A stretch of DNA of 64,000 bases from DASQYE01 sp036389315 (GCA_036389315.1 DASVQF010000031.1:1-64000); one strand, 5' to 3'; counted from the first letter of the stretch, positions 41,416 to 51,234 are shown. Notes: a model not told the origin generated them from the letters alone. Numbers and translations are program-made.

Positions 41416-43353
41416 TCATTTGAGATTCGCTATCTCGACGGGCTCTAGCCGGTCGGCTAGGTCGAAGCCGAAGACGCGTGAGTAGAAGTAGAGTTCGCCG
41501 TCCAGGGAGCGCTTGATATTCTCGGCGCGACGAAAGCCATGCTGCTCGCCCTCGAAGGCGACGTAGGCTACGGGCACGCCTTTGGCTTTGAGAGCCTCGA
41601 CCATCATCTCGGCCTGGTTGGGCGGCACGACCTTGTCTTCCAAACCCTGAAAGAAGATGACGGGGCACGAAAGTCGGTCGGCGAAATGTATGGGCGAGCG
41701 CTCGCGGTAGAGTTCTGCGCGCGCAGGGTATGGGCCAATGAGCCCGTCCAGGTAGCGCGACTCGAACTTGTGCGTCTCCTGGGCCAAAGCTTCTGCGTCG
41801 CTCACGCCGAAGTGGCTCGCCCCGGCCTTGAAGGCGTCGCGGAAGGTGAGCGCGCAAAGCGTCGTGTAGCCGCCCGCGCTGCCTCCGTCGATCATCAACC
41901 GCTCGCCGTCCACCAGGCCCGCACGGGCCAAGTGCCTCGCGCCGTTCACGCAATCGTCCACGTCCACTATGCCCCAACTGCCCCGCAGCCGCTCTCGATA
42001 CTCACGCCCGTAGCCTGTGCTCCCGCCGTAGTTAACGTCCAGGACGGCTATGCCCCGGCTAGTCCAGTACTGAATCGAGAGGCTGAGCGTAGACGAAGTG
42101 GCGGAAGTGGGCCCACCATGACTTTTGACCAGCAGCGGCGGGCGCTCGCCCTCGGGCGCGCTGAAATCCCTGTTGCGTGGCGGGTAAAAGAAGGCGTGCG
42201 CGGTCTGCCCCGGAGCGGTCGGGAACTCGACGGCCTGCGCGGCCGAGAGGTAGCCTTCGTCAATCTTCAGATCATTGGAGCGGCGCAACACCAGCGTCTC
42301 GCCGGTCGTCACGTTGAGCTGAACGATGCTGGCCGGAGACGTGGCCGAGCCGCCGCGAAAGACCGCACGCTCGGCACGGACGCGCAGGTAAGTAATATCT
42401 GTGTAGGGCGTGTCGAAGGTGGTGAGTCGGCGCGTCACGGTGTCGAGTCTTGCGAGGCGAGACATGCCACGCTCGATGTAAGTGCAGATGATCGAAGTGG
42501 GGGACGCGAAGCCGTAAGTCGTGAGGCCGAAGACCCATTGCGGCTGGCCGAACTCGGCCTCCATATCGCAGAGCGCCTCTATCGAGCGGTCGCGCAGAGC
42601 GTAGAGATTCCACCAGCCGCTCCGGTCTGAGACGAAATAGAGCACTCCGTCGGGCGACCATTCTGGCTGAAAGATGGATTCGCTCGCGGAGCCCGCCACG
42701 CGCTCGCTGCTCACGACGGAGCCAGCCTCATCCAGTTGGCCCACCCATAGCTCCGTGCCGTCCCACGGCATGTTCGGATGATTCCAGGTGAGCCAGGCCA
42801 ACTGCTTCCCGTCGGGGCTCAAGCGCGGCGACGAATAGAAGTCGTTGCCGGAGACGACGACCTCGCCGCTGGACTCTCCATCGAGCGCGATGCGGGCCAG
42901 AGTATTTATCGCTTCACGTCCCGCTTCAGTATGATCTTCGCGGACACAGAAGAGCGCGCCCCGGCGTCTATCAACGACTGCATCGGCATAGCGCATCTCG
43001 ATGGCCGGCGTCATGGCTTGCGGCTCTCGGTCTGCGGCCGTCCGGCGATAAAGACGCTGGTCTGCGAAGTTGGAGAAGTAGGTCGTCCCGTCGTGCACGG
43101 TGTAGTCGCCGCCGCCGTACTCGTGAACGCGTGTGCGCGCGTTGAAGGGAGGAGGCGTTACGTCCACCGTCTGGCCGTCTTCGCCGCGCCTGACAATCAC
43201 GCCTCGGCCTCCCTCGGAAGGGCGCATCTCAATCCAGTAGATGTCAGTGCCGTCGATGAGGGGCTGCGAGAGACCGACCGAGCCCTCGACGATCAAGTCC
43301 GAAGTGATGGGCGATTTCCAGGAGCCGTAGGGCGCAACCTTCGCTTCCGTCAT
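41416..43353 (-). CDS. S9-family serine peptidase (acylaminoacyl-peptidase-like)
   Basis: The 645-residue protein has a beta-propeller N-terminal part (to about 390) and an alpha/beta-hydrolase C-terminus. The nucleophile is in IDGGSAGGYTTL (Ser about 491); the acid lies in FFQGLEDKVVPP (Asp about 572) and the His in EGEQHGFR (about 603). No signal peptide, so it is cytoplasmic. Members cleave short peptides or remove acylated N-terminal residues. It lies between a lipoprotein gene and the VPS10-like gene, all on the minus strand. Confidence 0.93.
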   Translation of the reverse strand: MTEAKVAPYGSWKSPITSDLIVEGSVGLSQPLIDGTDIYWIEMRPSEGGRGVIVRRGEDGQTVDVTPPPFNARTRVHEYGGGDYTVHDGTTYFSNFADQRLYRRTAADREPQAMTPAIEMRYADAVVDRRRGALFCVREDHTEAGREAINTLARIALDGESSGEVVVSGNDFYSSPRLSPDGKQLAWLTWNHPNMPWDGTELWVGQLDEAGSVVSSERVAGSASESIFQPEWSPDGVLYFVSDRSGWWNLYALRDRSIEALCDMEAEFGQPQWVFGLTTYGFASPTSIICTYIERGMSRLARLDTVTRRLTTFDTPYTDITYLRVRAERAVFRGGSATSPASIVQLNVTTGETLVLRRSNDLKIDEGYLSAAQAVEFPTAPGQTAHAFFYPPRNRDFSAPEGERPPLLVKSHGGPTSATSSTLSLSIQYWTSRGIAVLDVNYGGSTGYGREYRERLRGSWGIVDVDDCVNGARHLARAGLVDGERLMIDGGSAGGYTTLCALTFRDAFKAGASHFGVSDAEALAQETHKFESRYLDGLIGPYPARAELYRERSPIHFADRLSCPVIFFQGLEDKVVPPNQAEMMVEALKAKGVPVAYVAFEGEQHGFRRAENIKRSLDGELYFYSRVFGFDLADRLEPVEIANLK

Positions 43354-43369
43354 GCTTACCTGTACCTTT

Positions 43370-44134
43370 CTAATCTTTGAGCCGTTTGAGGGCGAGGCGT
43401 GCCAGCGCCTTGCTCTTTTCGAGCCGCAAGTTCTGGTCGGGGATGCCGCCGATGCTGACCCTGATAATCGAATCGCCTTTGAGCACGTAGAGCGCGCCCG
43501 CCCTCACGTTGCTGGCCCAGAAGGCATCGTCGCCCACGCCCGCGACGCGCACGGCCGGGTTGCCTTCTTCTTCCTCACCGGCACGTCCCTCGCGCTTTTC
43601 AGCCTCGCGCTTTTTCTCTTTCTCCCCCTCGCGCTTCCTCTCTCGTTCGCGCTCGCCCTCACGTTCCTCGTGCTCGAAGCTCTCCTTCCAGAACTCTCTG
43701 GGCGAGAGCGCGCCGGGCTGAGCGGAAAGGCGCTGCGTCACTTCGAGGCTGACGGATTTGCTGGGCGTGATGGTCTGGTAAAAGCATTGGGCGACGGCCA
43801 GGCGGCTGCTGTTGCCCGGCGCAGCCTTTGTCTCTTTGACCTCTTCGCCCTGCACGGAGGCTATCTCCGAGGCAGTAATCAAAGAGCAAGGGTCAAGCTT
43901 CTGCCCCGGCTGCCGGGCGGTCGTATTGGAGTTCTGCGGCGCAGCGTTTTGATTAGCGGCGACGTTTGAATTCGCCGCTGCCGGCTGTGTGGAAGAAGCT
44001 TGCTGCGTAGTGCTTGACGAAGATTGGGTGTTGGTCGTGGTCTGCTGGACGCTCTGCGTCTCAGTCCGGCACGCTGCTACGACCAGCAGCAAAGAGCCGC
44101 AACAGCAGACGACGATCAATTGCTTGACGTTCAT
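43370..44134 (-). CDS. Lipoprotein with Ser/Thr/Gln-rich linker and charged Glu/Arg/Lys repeat
   Basis: The 254-residue protein has a signal with lipobox LLLVVAAC, then a low-complexity Ser/Thr/Gln/Ala/Asn linker (about 25-75). A domain beginning LDPCSLITASEIASVQGE with a second Cys in AQCFYQTI follows, resembling DUF3558-type lipoproteins. In the middle of this domain a 40-residue run of alternating Glu/Arg/Lys (about 155-195) is inserted, likely a long charged helix. It ends with a WASNVRAGALYVLKGDSIIRVSIGG strand pair. Exported and tethered to a membrane; function unknown. Confidence 0.8.
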   Translation of the reverse strand: MNVKQLIVVCCCGSLLLVVAACRTETQSVQQTTTNTQSSSSTTQQASSTQPAAANSNVAANQNAAPQNSNTTARQPGQKLDPCSLITASEIASVQGEEVKETKAAPGNSSRLAVAQCFYQTITPSKSVSLEVTQRLSAQPGALSPREFWKESFEHEEREGERERERKREGEKEKKREAEKREGRAGEEEEGNPAVRVAGVGDDAFWASNVRAGALYVLKGDSIIRVSIGGIPDQNLRLEKSKALARLALKRLKD

Positions 44135-44147
44135 CAGAAAGCTCCCC

Positions 44148-44648
44148 TCATCGAGAGCGGACGAATCTTAAAGCGACGACCAGCCCCGTCAACAGGAGCG
44201 TAATGGCGGCAGAGAACAGGCAGTACTCGCAATACTTGTGCAGGATAAACGCCTGCACGAAGAGCAGCCACAGCGTAGACAGGAGCATCAGCCCGACGAC
44301 CACAGCAAGCAGTTGAGCGGCGAGCCTGTAGCCGAAGAGCGCCAGCGTCGCCAGGCTGAAGACCGTGAAGTAGGCCAGCGTGCCGAGGGCTGCCACAGGG
44401 ATGCCGCCGATGGTCGCGTAGGCGCTGCCCAGGACTTCGTTGCAGCCGCCCGTGACGGTGCAGCGCGCAGTCTGGCCTGTCAGGTGATTGATCGTCAGAT
44501 ACAGGGCATCGGCCAGGCCCAAGAGCGCCAGCAGCGCCGCTATCGTGTAGAACAGGACGTTGCGCCTGCTCGCTTTCGGCAGGTCTCTGCTTACGGCTGC
44601 TCGCTGCTGCCCCTTACGGGTTGTGGCCCTACCTTGATGCGCGCTCAT
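44148..44648 (-). CDS. VKOR-family disulfide-forming membrane protein
   Basis: The 166-residue protein has four to five transmembrane helices, a loop Cys pair in CTVTGGCNEVLGS..A.IGGIPVAALG, and the active-site CEYC in the last helices, the VKOR pattern. Bacterial VKOR reoxidises a DsbA-like partner, passing electrons to quinone. Its start codon overlaps the stop of the upstream DsbA-like gene by four bases, so the two form an oxidative protein-folding pair. Confidence 0.93.
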   Translation of the reverse strand: MSAHQGRATTRKGQQRAAVSRDLPKASRRNVLFYTIAALLALLGLADALYLTINHLTGQTARCTVTGGCNEVLGSAYATIGGIPVAALGTLAYFTVFSLATLALFGYRLAAQLLAVVVGLMLLSTLWLLFVQAFILHKYCEYCLFSAAITLLLTGLVVALRFVRSR

Positions 44649-45319
44649 TTGCCGGGCTTACCCATCATCCTGTCAATCGCCCCGCGTATGCCGTCCAGGG
44701 TCATCATCTCGGCGGGCATCATGCGGCCGTTGATGAAGAGCGTCGGCGTGCCCGTCACGCCCATCGAACGGCCGCGCAGGCGGTCGGCCGTCACGCGCGC
44801 ATCTACCTGCGGGCTGCCCATGTCCGCTATGAAGCGATCAACGTCGAGGCCGATGTCGCGCGCGTAGTTGATGAAGAGCGGGCGCGGGTCAACCTCGCCG
44901 CTCCACTTCTGCTGGTTCTCGTAGAGGCGGTCGTGCATCTCCCAGAAGCGGCCTTGAAGACCGGCTGCCTCTGCCGCGTGGGCCGCGACGAGCGCGTGCG
45001 GGTGAGCCGTCGTGAGCGGGTACTGGCGAAAGACGAAGCGGAGGTTATTGCCGTACTGCGCCTCTAAAGCTTTGACCATCGGAAAGAGCGCGGCGCATGG
45101 CGGGCACTGATAATCGCCGTACTCTTCGAGCGTCACGGGCGCATTGTTGCCGCCGCGCGCGTGCGGCGAATAGGACTCGAACATGTTGGGAGCGCCTGCG
45201 GGCTGCTGCGGCGGCTGCGACGGTGCGGGAGTTTGCGACGAACGATAAAGGGCGAGCCCGGCCCCGAGTGCTCCCAGAAAGACCACGCCGATAATGATGA
45301 AAGGTAGATAGCGTCTCAT
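44645..45319 (-). CDS. DsbA-like thioredoxin-fold oxidoreductase
   Basis: The 224-residue protein is anchored by an N-terminal helix (LPFIIIGVVFLGALGAGLALY), followed by a Pro/Gln-rich linker and a DsbA-type thioredoxin domain. The active site is C-P-P-C in EEYGDYQCPPCAAL, and the cis-Pro is in VTGTPTLFING. It introduces disulfides into exported proteins and would be recycled by the overlapping VKOR gene. Confidence 0.94.
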   Translation of the reverse strand: MRRYLPFIIIGVVFLGALGAGLALYRSSQTPAPSQPPQQPAGAPNMFESYSPHARGGNNAPVTLEEYGDYQCPPCAALFPMVKALEAQYGNNLRFVFRQYPLTTAHPHALVAAHAAEAAGLQGRFWEMHDRLYENQQKWSGEVDPRPLFINYARDIGLDVDRFIADMGSPQVDARVTADRLRGRSMGVTGTPTLFINGRMMPAEMMTLDGIRGAIDRMMGKPGK

Positions 45320-45414
45320 TTTCGCTCTAGTTGATAGCTCTTTCCTTTAGCCCTTTAAGCATAGTGAAGTTTTCTTCCGTGGGCAAACTTTGCGGCTTAG
45401 CTCTCTGGGCCGGG

Positions 45415-46491
45415 CTACAGTCTGTAACGCGCGCGACCGCGCCTGAGCGCCTCGTCTTCGACCTCGACGTTTTGCAGCCGCAGAGAGACATCCGCGTTAA
45501 GCTCCAGGCCGGAGCGCACGCCCGCTTCGAGCAGAGCCGTTCCGGCCGCCGCGATCATCGCCGCGTTGTCAGTCGAAAGATGCGGCGAAGGGAAGTAGAC
45601 TGGAACGCCCAATCTCCGGGCCGCCTCGCGCGAAGCCTCACGAAGCGCCCCGTTACAGGCCACGCCGCCCGCGACGATGAGCGTGCGCGGATGATGCTCC
45701 TGGGCCACACGTTCCATCGTCCCGACGAGCGAGCGTATGACGACGCTCTGAAAGCTCGCGGCCAAATCCTTGATTGCCTGCGAAGGCTCGTCACCGTTCG
45801 CCACGGGCTGCAAGCCTGTCTCGCGCACATGCTTTGAGACGGCAGTCTTGAGGCCGCTGAAGCTGAAATCGGGCCGGCCGTCGCCCATGCGCGGCACGGC
45901 GAAGCGCACGGCCCCGCTGTCGCCCTCGCGGGCCAGCCGCTCGATGATGGGCCCACCCGGATAGCCCAGCCCCAGCATCTTCGCCACCTTGTCGAAAGCC
46001 TCTCCGGCCGCGTCGTCGCGCGTGCGCGCCACGACCTTGTACTTGCCCGGCCCGGGGATGACGAAAAGATTGGTGTGGCCGCCGGAGACAACGAGGGCGA
46101 GCGCCGGATACTCGACGGGCGGATTCTCGAAGACGACCGAATAGATGTGCCCTTCGATGTGGTTGACGCCGACGATGGGCTTCTCCAGGGCGAAGGCCAT
46201 AGCCTTGGCGTAGGAGACTCCGACCAGCAGCGACCCGATGAGCCCTGGGCCCATAGTGACGGCGATGCCGTCTATCTCTCGCTTGCTCGTGCCAGAGCGG
46301 GCGAAGGCTTCCTCGACGACGTAGACGATCTTGTCCAGGTGCTCGCGCGAGGCCAGCTCCGGCACGACGCCGCCGAAGCGCCTGTGCGTCTCGATCTGCG
46401 AAGAGATGACGGACGAAAGCATCTCGCGCCCATCGCGCACGACCGAAGCCGCCGTCTCGTCACACGAACTCTCTATTCCCAATACCAGCAT
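45415..46491 (-). CDS. tsaD: tRNA N6-threonylcarbamoyladenosine transferase TsaD
   Basis: The 358-residue protein starts MLVLGIESSCDETAASVVRDG and has the metal-binding GVNHIEGH motif, VSGGHTNL and the ASFQ segment of the TsaD/Kae1 family. It makes t6A37 in tRNAs with TsaB, TsaC and TsaE. A frame extension upstream of 46491 was rejected because the family begins at MLVLGIE. It is a single gene with the 46584-46655 inverted repeat upstream. Confidence 0.97.
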   Translation of the reverse strand: MLVLGIESSCDETAASVVRDGREMLSSVISSQIETHRRFGGVVPELASREHLDKIVYVVEEAFARSGTSKREIDGIAVTMGPGLIGSLLVGVSYAKAMAFALEKPIVGVNHIEGHIYSVVFENPPVEYPALALVVSGGHTNLFVIPGPGKYKVVARTRDDAAGEAFDKVAKMLGLGYPGGPIIERLAREGDSGAVRFAVPRMGDGRPDFSFSGLKTAVSKHVRETGLQPVANGDEPSQAIKDLAASFQSVVIRSLVGTMERVAQEHHPRTLIVAGGVACNGALREASREAARRLGVPVYFPSPHLSTDNAAMIAAAGTALLEAGVRSGLELNADVSLRLQNVEVEDEALRRGRARYRL

Positions 46492-46583
46492 ACTTTTCGT
46501 TCTTTCCTTACAGGTAAGAAAGATTATCTCTAAATTGGGCGAGAGCGCAAAGCGCGGAAAGAGAAGAGGCGACCGCATACAGT

Positions 46584-46655
46584 CAGTACCGCCTGCGATG
46601 GCGGGCGGGTCTTAGCAGCGTCACCAAGACTCGTCCGCTATCGCAGGCAGTACTG
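46584..46655. repeat. 72-bp inverted repeat (REP/MITE-like)
   Basis: The arms CAGTACCGCCTGCGATGGCG... (46584-46613) and ...ATCGCAGGCAGTACTG (46626-46655) are 30 nt each, with four transition differences and a 12-base spacer. On the plus strand three of the four mismatches are G-U pairs. AGAGGC near 46565 and GCCTCT after the right arm extend the symmetry. It lies between the giant secreted-protein gene and tsaD. Confidence 0.7.
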
Positions 46656-46672
46656 GCCTCTTTGCAGAACCT

Positions 46673-49600
46673 TTACGGCTGGCCGAACCTTGACCTGTAC
46701 TCGGGCGAGTTGACGAACCCTCCGACCAGCGTGCGGTAATCGCCCGTCATGTTCAGCGTATTGATCCAGTTGAGAAAGAGCGCGTCCGGGTTGCGGCGCA
46801 GGTAGCCGAAGTATTCCATCACGACGAACGCCTTGTTAAAGAACTTGGCGCTCACCTCCGGCCCTTCGGCCACCTCGCGGAGCACGCCCGCGCGACTCTT
46901 CGTGCCGTTGTTGAGCCCGGCGACGAGCGCCGACTTGTTCGAGAGCGTGACGCCCGCAGAGCTTTCCAGCGTGTTGACGTACTGGCTATTGCTGAGCGAG
47001 TTGTATTTGGTGCGGAACTCCTGCCTGTCCATGAAGTCTCCGATGAAGACGAGCTTGTTGGCCTCCAACTGCTCGGGCGTCAGAAAGCCCGTCACCCTCC
47101 GCAGGTCTGACATGAACTCTGTGTACTGCGGCTGGCGCGCAAAGGCAGTCTCGTAGAAGCGATAGACGAAGTAGCCACGGTCGTAGAACTCCGGCGAGCG
47201 ATAGAAGGCCGAAGAGACCTCCACCCGGTCACAATTGGTGCTGCCCGCCGGGCAGTTGTTGAGAGTGTTGACCCAGGCCTGGAGCCCCGCAGGCTCCGGC
47301 TCGCGGTTGAGGAAGTCTATGTAATGCTGGCGGACGAAGAACTGCGCGCCGTCAACGGGGTTGGTCGCGGACGGCACGGCGTCGTTGTCCGTGATCTGGA
47401 CGGTCATGGCGGTCGTGCCCGCAAGCTGGAAGCCGCCGCGCGGATTGCCGAGCGCGAGGGCAAAGCTCTCGTTGCCTTCCGCGAAGCCGTCGTCCGTGAT
47501 GAAGATGTTGAAAGTCTTGCTGGCTTCGCCGGGCGCAAAGTTCAGAGTCCCCGTGGCTATGTTGTAATCAGACCTCTGCTCGGCCGTGCCGTCGCTGCTC
47601 AAAAAGTCAATCGAGGCCGCGCCCGTCGTGTCTCCCGTGCGGTTAACCGTGACCTGGACGCTGCCCGCCCCTTCGGAGACGCTGGCCGTCGCGGCGCTGA
47701 AGCTAAAGCTTCCATTCGTCGCCACGGCAATGGCGCGCACCGTTTCATTCAGCATGAACCCGCCGATGAAGGGCGACGCGCCGGGGCTCGTGACCTCCGT
47801 CGCCTGGCCCGTCGTCAGGTTGATCGTATAGAGGGGCGTGGGAATCGAAGCGTTGTTTGAAAACGGGAGCGCGGCCAGGGCCGTGTCGCTGCTCGCAAGG
47901 ATGTCGAAGCTAGACAAGCCCCCGGCGTTGACGCCCAGTGGGCCCACCGTGAACAGTTGCCCGGAGTTGGGCGAAGTGGGCGAGCCGCCGACCGAGCCCA
48001 GCCTGACCAGGGCATCCAGGTTGGAGTCTATCCCGTACAGGGTCGTCGGAGTTCCGCCCGCCATGTTGTTCGTGTAAGCCAGGGCCACGACGCTCGGATT
48101 GGCAGCAGCGTTCGCGTCGCCCGCAGCATAAGCGAGCGTCGTGTCGGGGCCGACGAGAGCGCCCGTGTCCGGGTCTAGGCGGAAGTTTTGATCCGTATCG
48201 CTGACAACGCGAATGCGGTCAACCGCCGGGTTAAAGTCGAATCCGAAAGTAGTCCCCGAAAGCGCCGGACTGAAGGGCCCAGCGCCGACCTGTGTCGCCG
48301 CGCCCGTCGCGGTGTTAATGGTGTAGAGGCGGCTTGTGCTGCCGAGCCCGTAGAGCAATCCGTTCGCCGGACGAAAGTCTATGCCGAGGATTTGTTCGCT
48401 TGGCTGAAGGCCGGTGAGCGGCACACGGGCGTAGAGGATTTCGGGGTTGGCCCTTTCAAACGAGATGAGGTTGTTGAAGGCTGTGACGCCGTAGATGGTC
48501 TGCTCGCGGTCGGCTATGACGAGCGTAGCGGAGCTTGGCTGGCCGAGCGCGCCGCCCACGGAAGGGCTACTCAGAATGAGACCGACGGTCTCGTTGCCCT
48601 CTAAGAAAGCATCGTCGATGATGGGGACGTTGAAGGTCTTGCTGGTCTCGCCTGCGCCGAAGGTGAGCGTGCCCGAAACGGCTACGTAATCCACGCCCGC
48701 CGAAGCCGACTGGTTAAGGGTCGAATAGTTGACGGTCGTCCCGCCCGCTGTGCCGTTCGTGCGCGTCACGGTGATGGTGGCTACGCCTGCGTTCTCGCTG
48801 ACGGTGAAAGTGGGCGTGAGGAACTGGAAAGCCTCGGGCCCGTTGACCTGCGCGGCCGAAGAGAATTCCGAGGTGTCGTTAGTCGTATTATTGGTCGCCG
48901 TGGCGGTGATGAACAGGCCCGTCGCGGTGGCGCTGCCCGTGCTGGCCGTAAAAGAGGCGTTGCCGCTCGCGTCCGTCGTGACGGTGGTCGAGCCGATGAA
49001 GGTCTCGCCCTCGCCGAAGCCCGTAGGGTTAATCGCGGTGTTGGAGAAGAATTCGATGCGGAAGGCAGTGCTCGGCGTGCTGTTGAGCGTGCCCGTAATG
49101 GTCGTCGTGCCGCCCGCGCTCGAAGCCGAGGTCAGGATGGGATAGTTCTGTAGGTTATTGCCGCCCCCGTCCAGGTCGCCAGCGTCGTTTGCCGTCACAC
49201 TATCTTCGTTCAGATCAATCCCCAATCCGCCCTGGGAAAAGATTGAGTTGCCGAGAATGGAATTGCCGGTTGCGCCTGGGTCTACGCCGACGCCGGAGCC
49301 ATTGAAAGCTATACGGTTGCCCGCCCCGGCAGCCGTCCCGCCGATTGTATTGCCCGAACTGTTCGACGTGACGAGGACTCCGATGCTGTTAGGAATACCA
49401 GCCGTCCCGGCCGGATTTGTGCCGATGAAATTCCCTTCGACGCGAGTGTTGACGCCGCCTGTGGTGCTCGTCAGGAAGAGGCCGACGTTGTTACCGGAGA
49501 TGACGTTGCGCGCCCCGGCCCCGGGGCCGCCGACCAGATTGGTTGAGGCTGCGCCGGTGGTCAAGATGCCGCTGCTGTTGCCGACGGCGGCAGTCCCGGC

Positions 49601-50503
49601 CGCGTTCGTGCCAATCAGGTTGCCCTGCACGACGTTATTCGTCGAGCCGGAGCCGGTAAAGTTCACGCCGCCGTTGCCGTTGCCGGAGATGACGTTGCGC
49701 GCCTGCGGAACAGTTCCGCCGATCAGGTTGTTTGCAGACGAGATGCTCACGCCGCTGTTGTTGTTGCGCAGGGAAGCAGTCCCGGCGGCATTCGTGCCGA
49801 TCAGGTTGCCTTGCGCGGTCGTGCCCGGCGAGGTGCTGCCGATATTGATGCCGTTGCTGTTGTTGCCCGAGATAAGATTACGCTCATTCGGGTCAAGCCC
49901 GCCGATCAAGTTATTGGGAGAATTCTGTATGTCAATGCCGCTCCCGTTATTGGGAAGCCTGTTAGCGCCCGCCTGATCTGTGCCGACGTAGTTGCCGTCG
50001 ATGCGATTACCGCCGCCGCCCTGTAACAGTATGCCTCCCGCTCCGCAGCGATTGATGACGAGGCCGCGCACCAGCGAGCCCGTCGTCGTCAGGCGCAGGC
50101 AGGGGCTTGCACCTGCGCTCGCGCCGTTGAGCTCGATCAGGTGAACGGCGTCGTCGGTGTTCAATTGCTGGTTGGGCACAGCGCCCGGCTGCGTGTAGCC
50201 GTTGATGATGACGGAATCGGTAATCATGGGCAGCGGCGTCAGGGGCGTGATGGTCTGGACGCCCGAGCCCGGAATGTTGAAGGCAATGGTGTCCTGCCCG
50301 GCAGACGCGTTTGCATCGAAGATGGCCTGACGGAGCGAGCCCGCGCCGCTGTCATTCGTATTCGTCACTGTGAAAGTCGCCGCCGCCGCCGCAGGCACAA
50401 AACGGCTCGCCGAGTACCCGAAGAAGATTGCCAGGCAGGCCGTGCTCAGCAGAGAAAGATAGAGCAGGGGGTAAACTCTTATACTTCTCATAGGGCTCCT
50501 CAC
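46673..50503 (-). CDS. Giant secreted protein: beta-helix, two Calx-beta, DUF4394, DUF4214
   Basis: The 1276-residue protein has a signal peptide/anchor (about 1-42). A right-handed parallel beta-helix (about 45-430) follows, with repeats of the form NLIGGT..ARNVISGN and GNLIGTNAAGTA. Next come a Calx-beta domain (about 565-660, TVSENAGVATITVTR...DYVAVSGTLTF), a DUF4394 propeller-like domain (about 670-925), a second Calx-beta (about 930-1025) and a C-terminal DUF4214 (about 1040-1276, FVRQHYIDFLNREPEPAGLQAW, FYRSPEF). The layout suggests an extracellular, calcium-dependent adhesive or matrix protein; no enzyme motif is seen. Confidence 0.9.
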   Translation of the reverse strand: MRSPMRSIRVYPLLYLSLLSTACLAIFFGYSASRFVPAAAAATFTVTNTNDSGAGSLRQAIFDANASAGQDTIAFNIPGSGVQTITPLTPLPMITDSVIINGYTQPGAVPNQQLNTDDAVHLIELNGASAGASPCLRLTTTGSLVRGLVINRCGAGGILLQGGGGNRIDGNYVGTDQAGANRLPNNGSGIDIQNSPNNLIGGLDPNERNLISGNNSNGINIGSTSPGTTAQGNLIGTNAAGTASLRNNNSGVSISSANNLIGGTVPQARNVISGNGNGGVNFTGSGSTNNVVQGNLIGTNAAGTAAVGNSSGILTTGAASTNLVGGPGAGARNVISGNNVGLFLTSTTGGVNTRVEGNFIGTNPAGTAGIPNSIGVLVTSNSSGNTIGGTAAGAGNRIAFNGSGVGVDPGATGNSILGNSIFSQGGLGIDLNEDSVTANDAGDLDGGGNNLQNYPILTSASSAGGTTTITGTLNSTPSTAFRIEFFSNTAINPTGFGEGETFIGSTTVTTDASGNASFTASTGSATATGLFITATATNNTTNDTSEFSSAAQVNGPEAFQFLTPTFTVSENAGVATITVTRTNGTAGGTTVNYSTLNQSASAGVDYVAVSGTLTFGAGETSKTFNVPIIDDAFLEGNETVGLILSSPSVGGALGQPSSATLVIADREQTIYGVTAFNNLISFERANPEILYARVPLTGLQPSEQILGIDFRPANGLLYGLGSTSRLYTINTATGAATQVGAGPFSPALSGTTFGFDFNPAVDRIRVVSDTDQNFRLDPDTGALVGPDTTLAYAAGDANAAANPSVVALAYTNNMAGGTPTTLYGIDSNLDALVRLGSVGGSPTSPNSGQLFTVGPLGVNAGGLSSFDILASSDTALAALPFSNNASIPTPLYTINLTTGQATEVTSPGASPFIGGFMLNETVRAIAVATNGSFSFSAATASVSEGAGSVQVTVNRTGDTTGAASIDFLSSDGTAEQRSDYNIATGTLNFAPGEASKTFNIFITDDGFAEGNESFALALGNPRGGFQLAGTTAMTVQITDNDAVPSATNPVDGAQFFVRQHYIDFLNREPEPAGLQAWVNTLNNCPAGSTNCDRVEVSSAFYRSPEFYDRGYFVYRFYETAFARQPQYTEFMSDLRRVTGFLTPEQLEANKLVFIGDFMDRQEFRTKYNSLSNSQYVNTLESSAGVTLSNKSALVAGLNNGTKSRAGVLREVAEGPEVSAKFFNKAFVVMEYFGYLRRNPDALFLNWINTLNMTGDYRTLVGGFVNSPEYRSRFGQP

Positions 50504-50682
50504 GCGTTCTGAAAGGCACGGGCGCGGTGAGATTCAGGCCATGTGCCCAAAGCCGTAGGTTAAAGTGCGTGAGCGAAGGGGCGCACTCTTGATTGAAGAA
50601 GCGAATTGGAAAAAGGCTGCTCTACCCGTACCGGGCTCGCCGGCGAACAAGATAACACTTTTAGAGGGGTGGGCCAAGAGAT

Positions 50683-51234
50683 TCATGCTCGCTCATAGAA
50701 GCTCAATGAGGAGTCGCCCTGCTTTAAGGTTCGCCAGCGGCGAAGCGCGCCCACCTCTTCGGGGAGCCCCTTTTTGTGATGATGCTCGACGACGAGCAGG
50801 CCCTCATGAGCCAGGAGACTCTGTGTGCCGAAGGCCGCGAGGGCTGGCGAGTAGTCCATAGCGTAAGGCGGGTCGAAGAAGGCTATGTCCCAGGTGGGCC
50901 CGCGCGTGGCCGAGCGGCGCAGGAACTCTGCGGCCTCGCTCATCACCACCTCTGTCATCTCTTCCGGCACGCGGCACAGGTCAAGGTTGGCCTCTACGAG
51001 CCCGCACATCTTGCGCGAGCGATCAACGAAGGTCACATGAGCTGCGCCGCGCGAAAGAGCCTCTATGCCGACGGCCCCGCTCCCGGCGCACAGGTCTAGG
51101 AAGCGCGCCTCCTGAATGCGCGGGGCGAGGACGTTGAAGAGGGTCTCGCGCAGGCGGTCTGAGGTGGGCCGCACCTGCATCGAAGGAGGGCTCCGCAAGT
51201 TGCGCCCGCGATACGTTCCAGCAATCACACGCAT
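50683..51234 (-). CDS. rsmD: RsmD-family rRNA (guanine-N2)-methyltransferase, copy 1
   Basis: The 183-residue protein starts MRVIAGTYRGRNL at ATG 51234 and has motif I DLCAGSGAVGIEALSRGA and the catalytic FFDPPY. RsmD methylates G966 of 16S rRNA. A paralog lies 70 bp upstream (51304-51852). An 86-bp block over motif I (51017-51102) is 85/86 identical to 51635-51720, while the flanks are only about half identical in protein. Which copy is the functional G966 enzyme cannot be told. Confidence 0.92.
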   Translation of the reverse strand: MRVIAGTYRGRNLRSPPSMQVRPTSDRLRETLFNVLAPRIQEARFLDLCAGSGAVGIEALSRGAAHVTFVDRSRKMCGLVEANLDLCRVPEEMTEVVMSEAAEFLRRSATRGPTWDIAFFDPPYAMDYSPALAAFGTQSLLAHEGLLVVEHHHKKGLPEEVGALRRWRTLKQGDSSLSFYERA

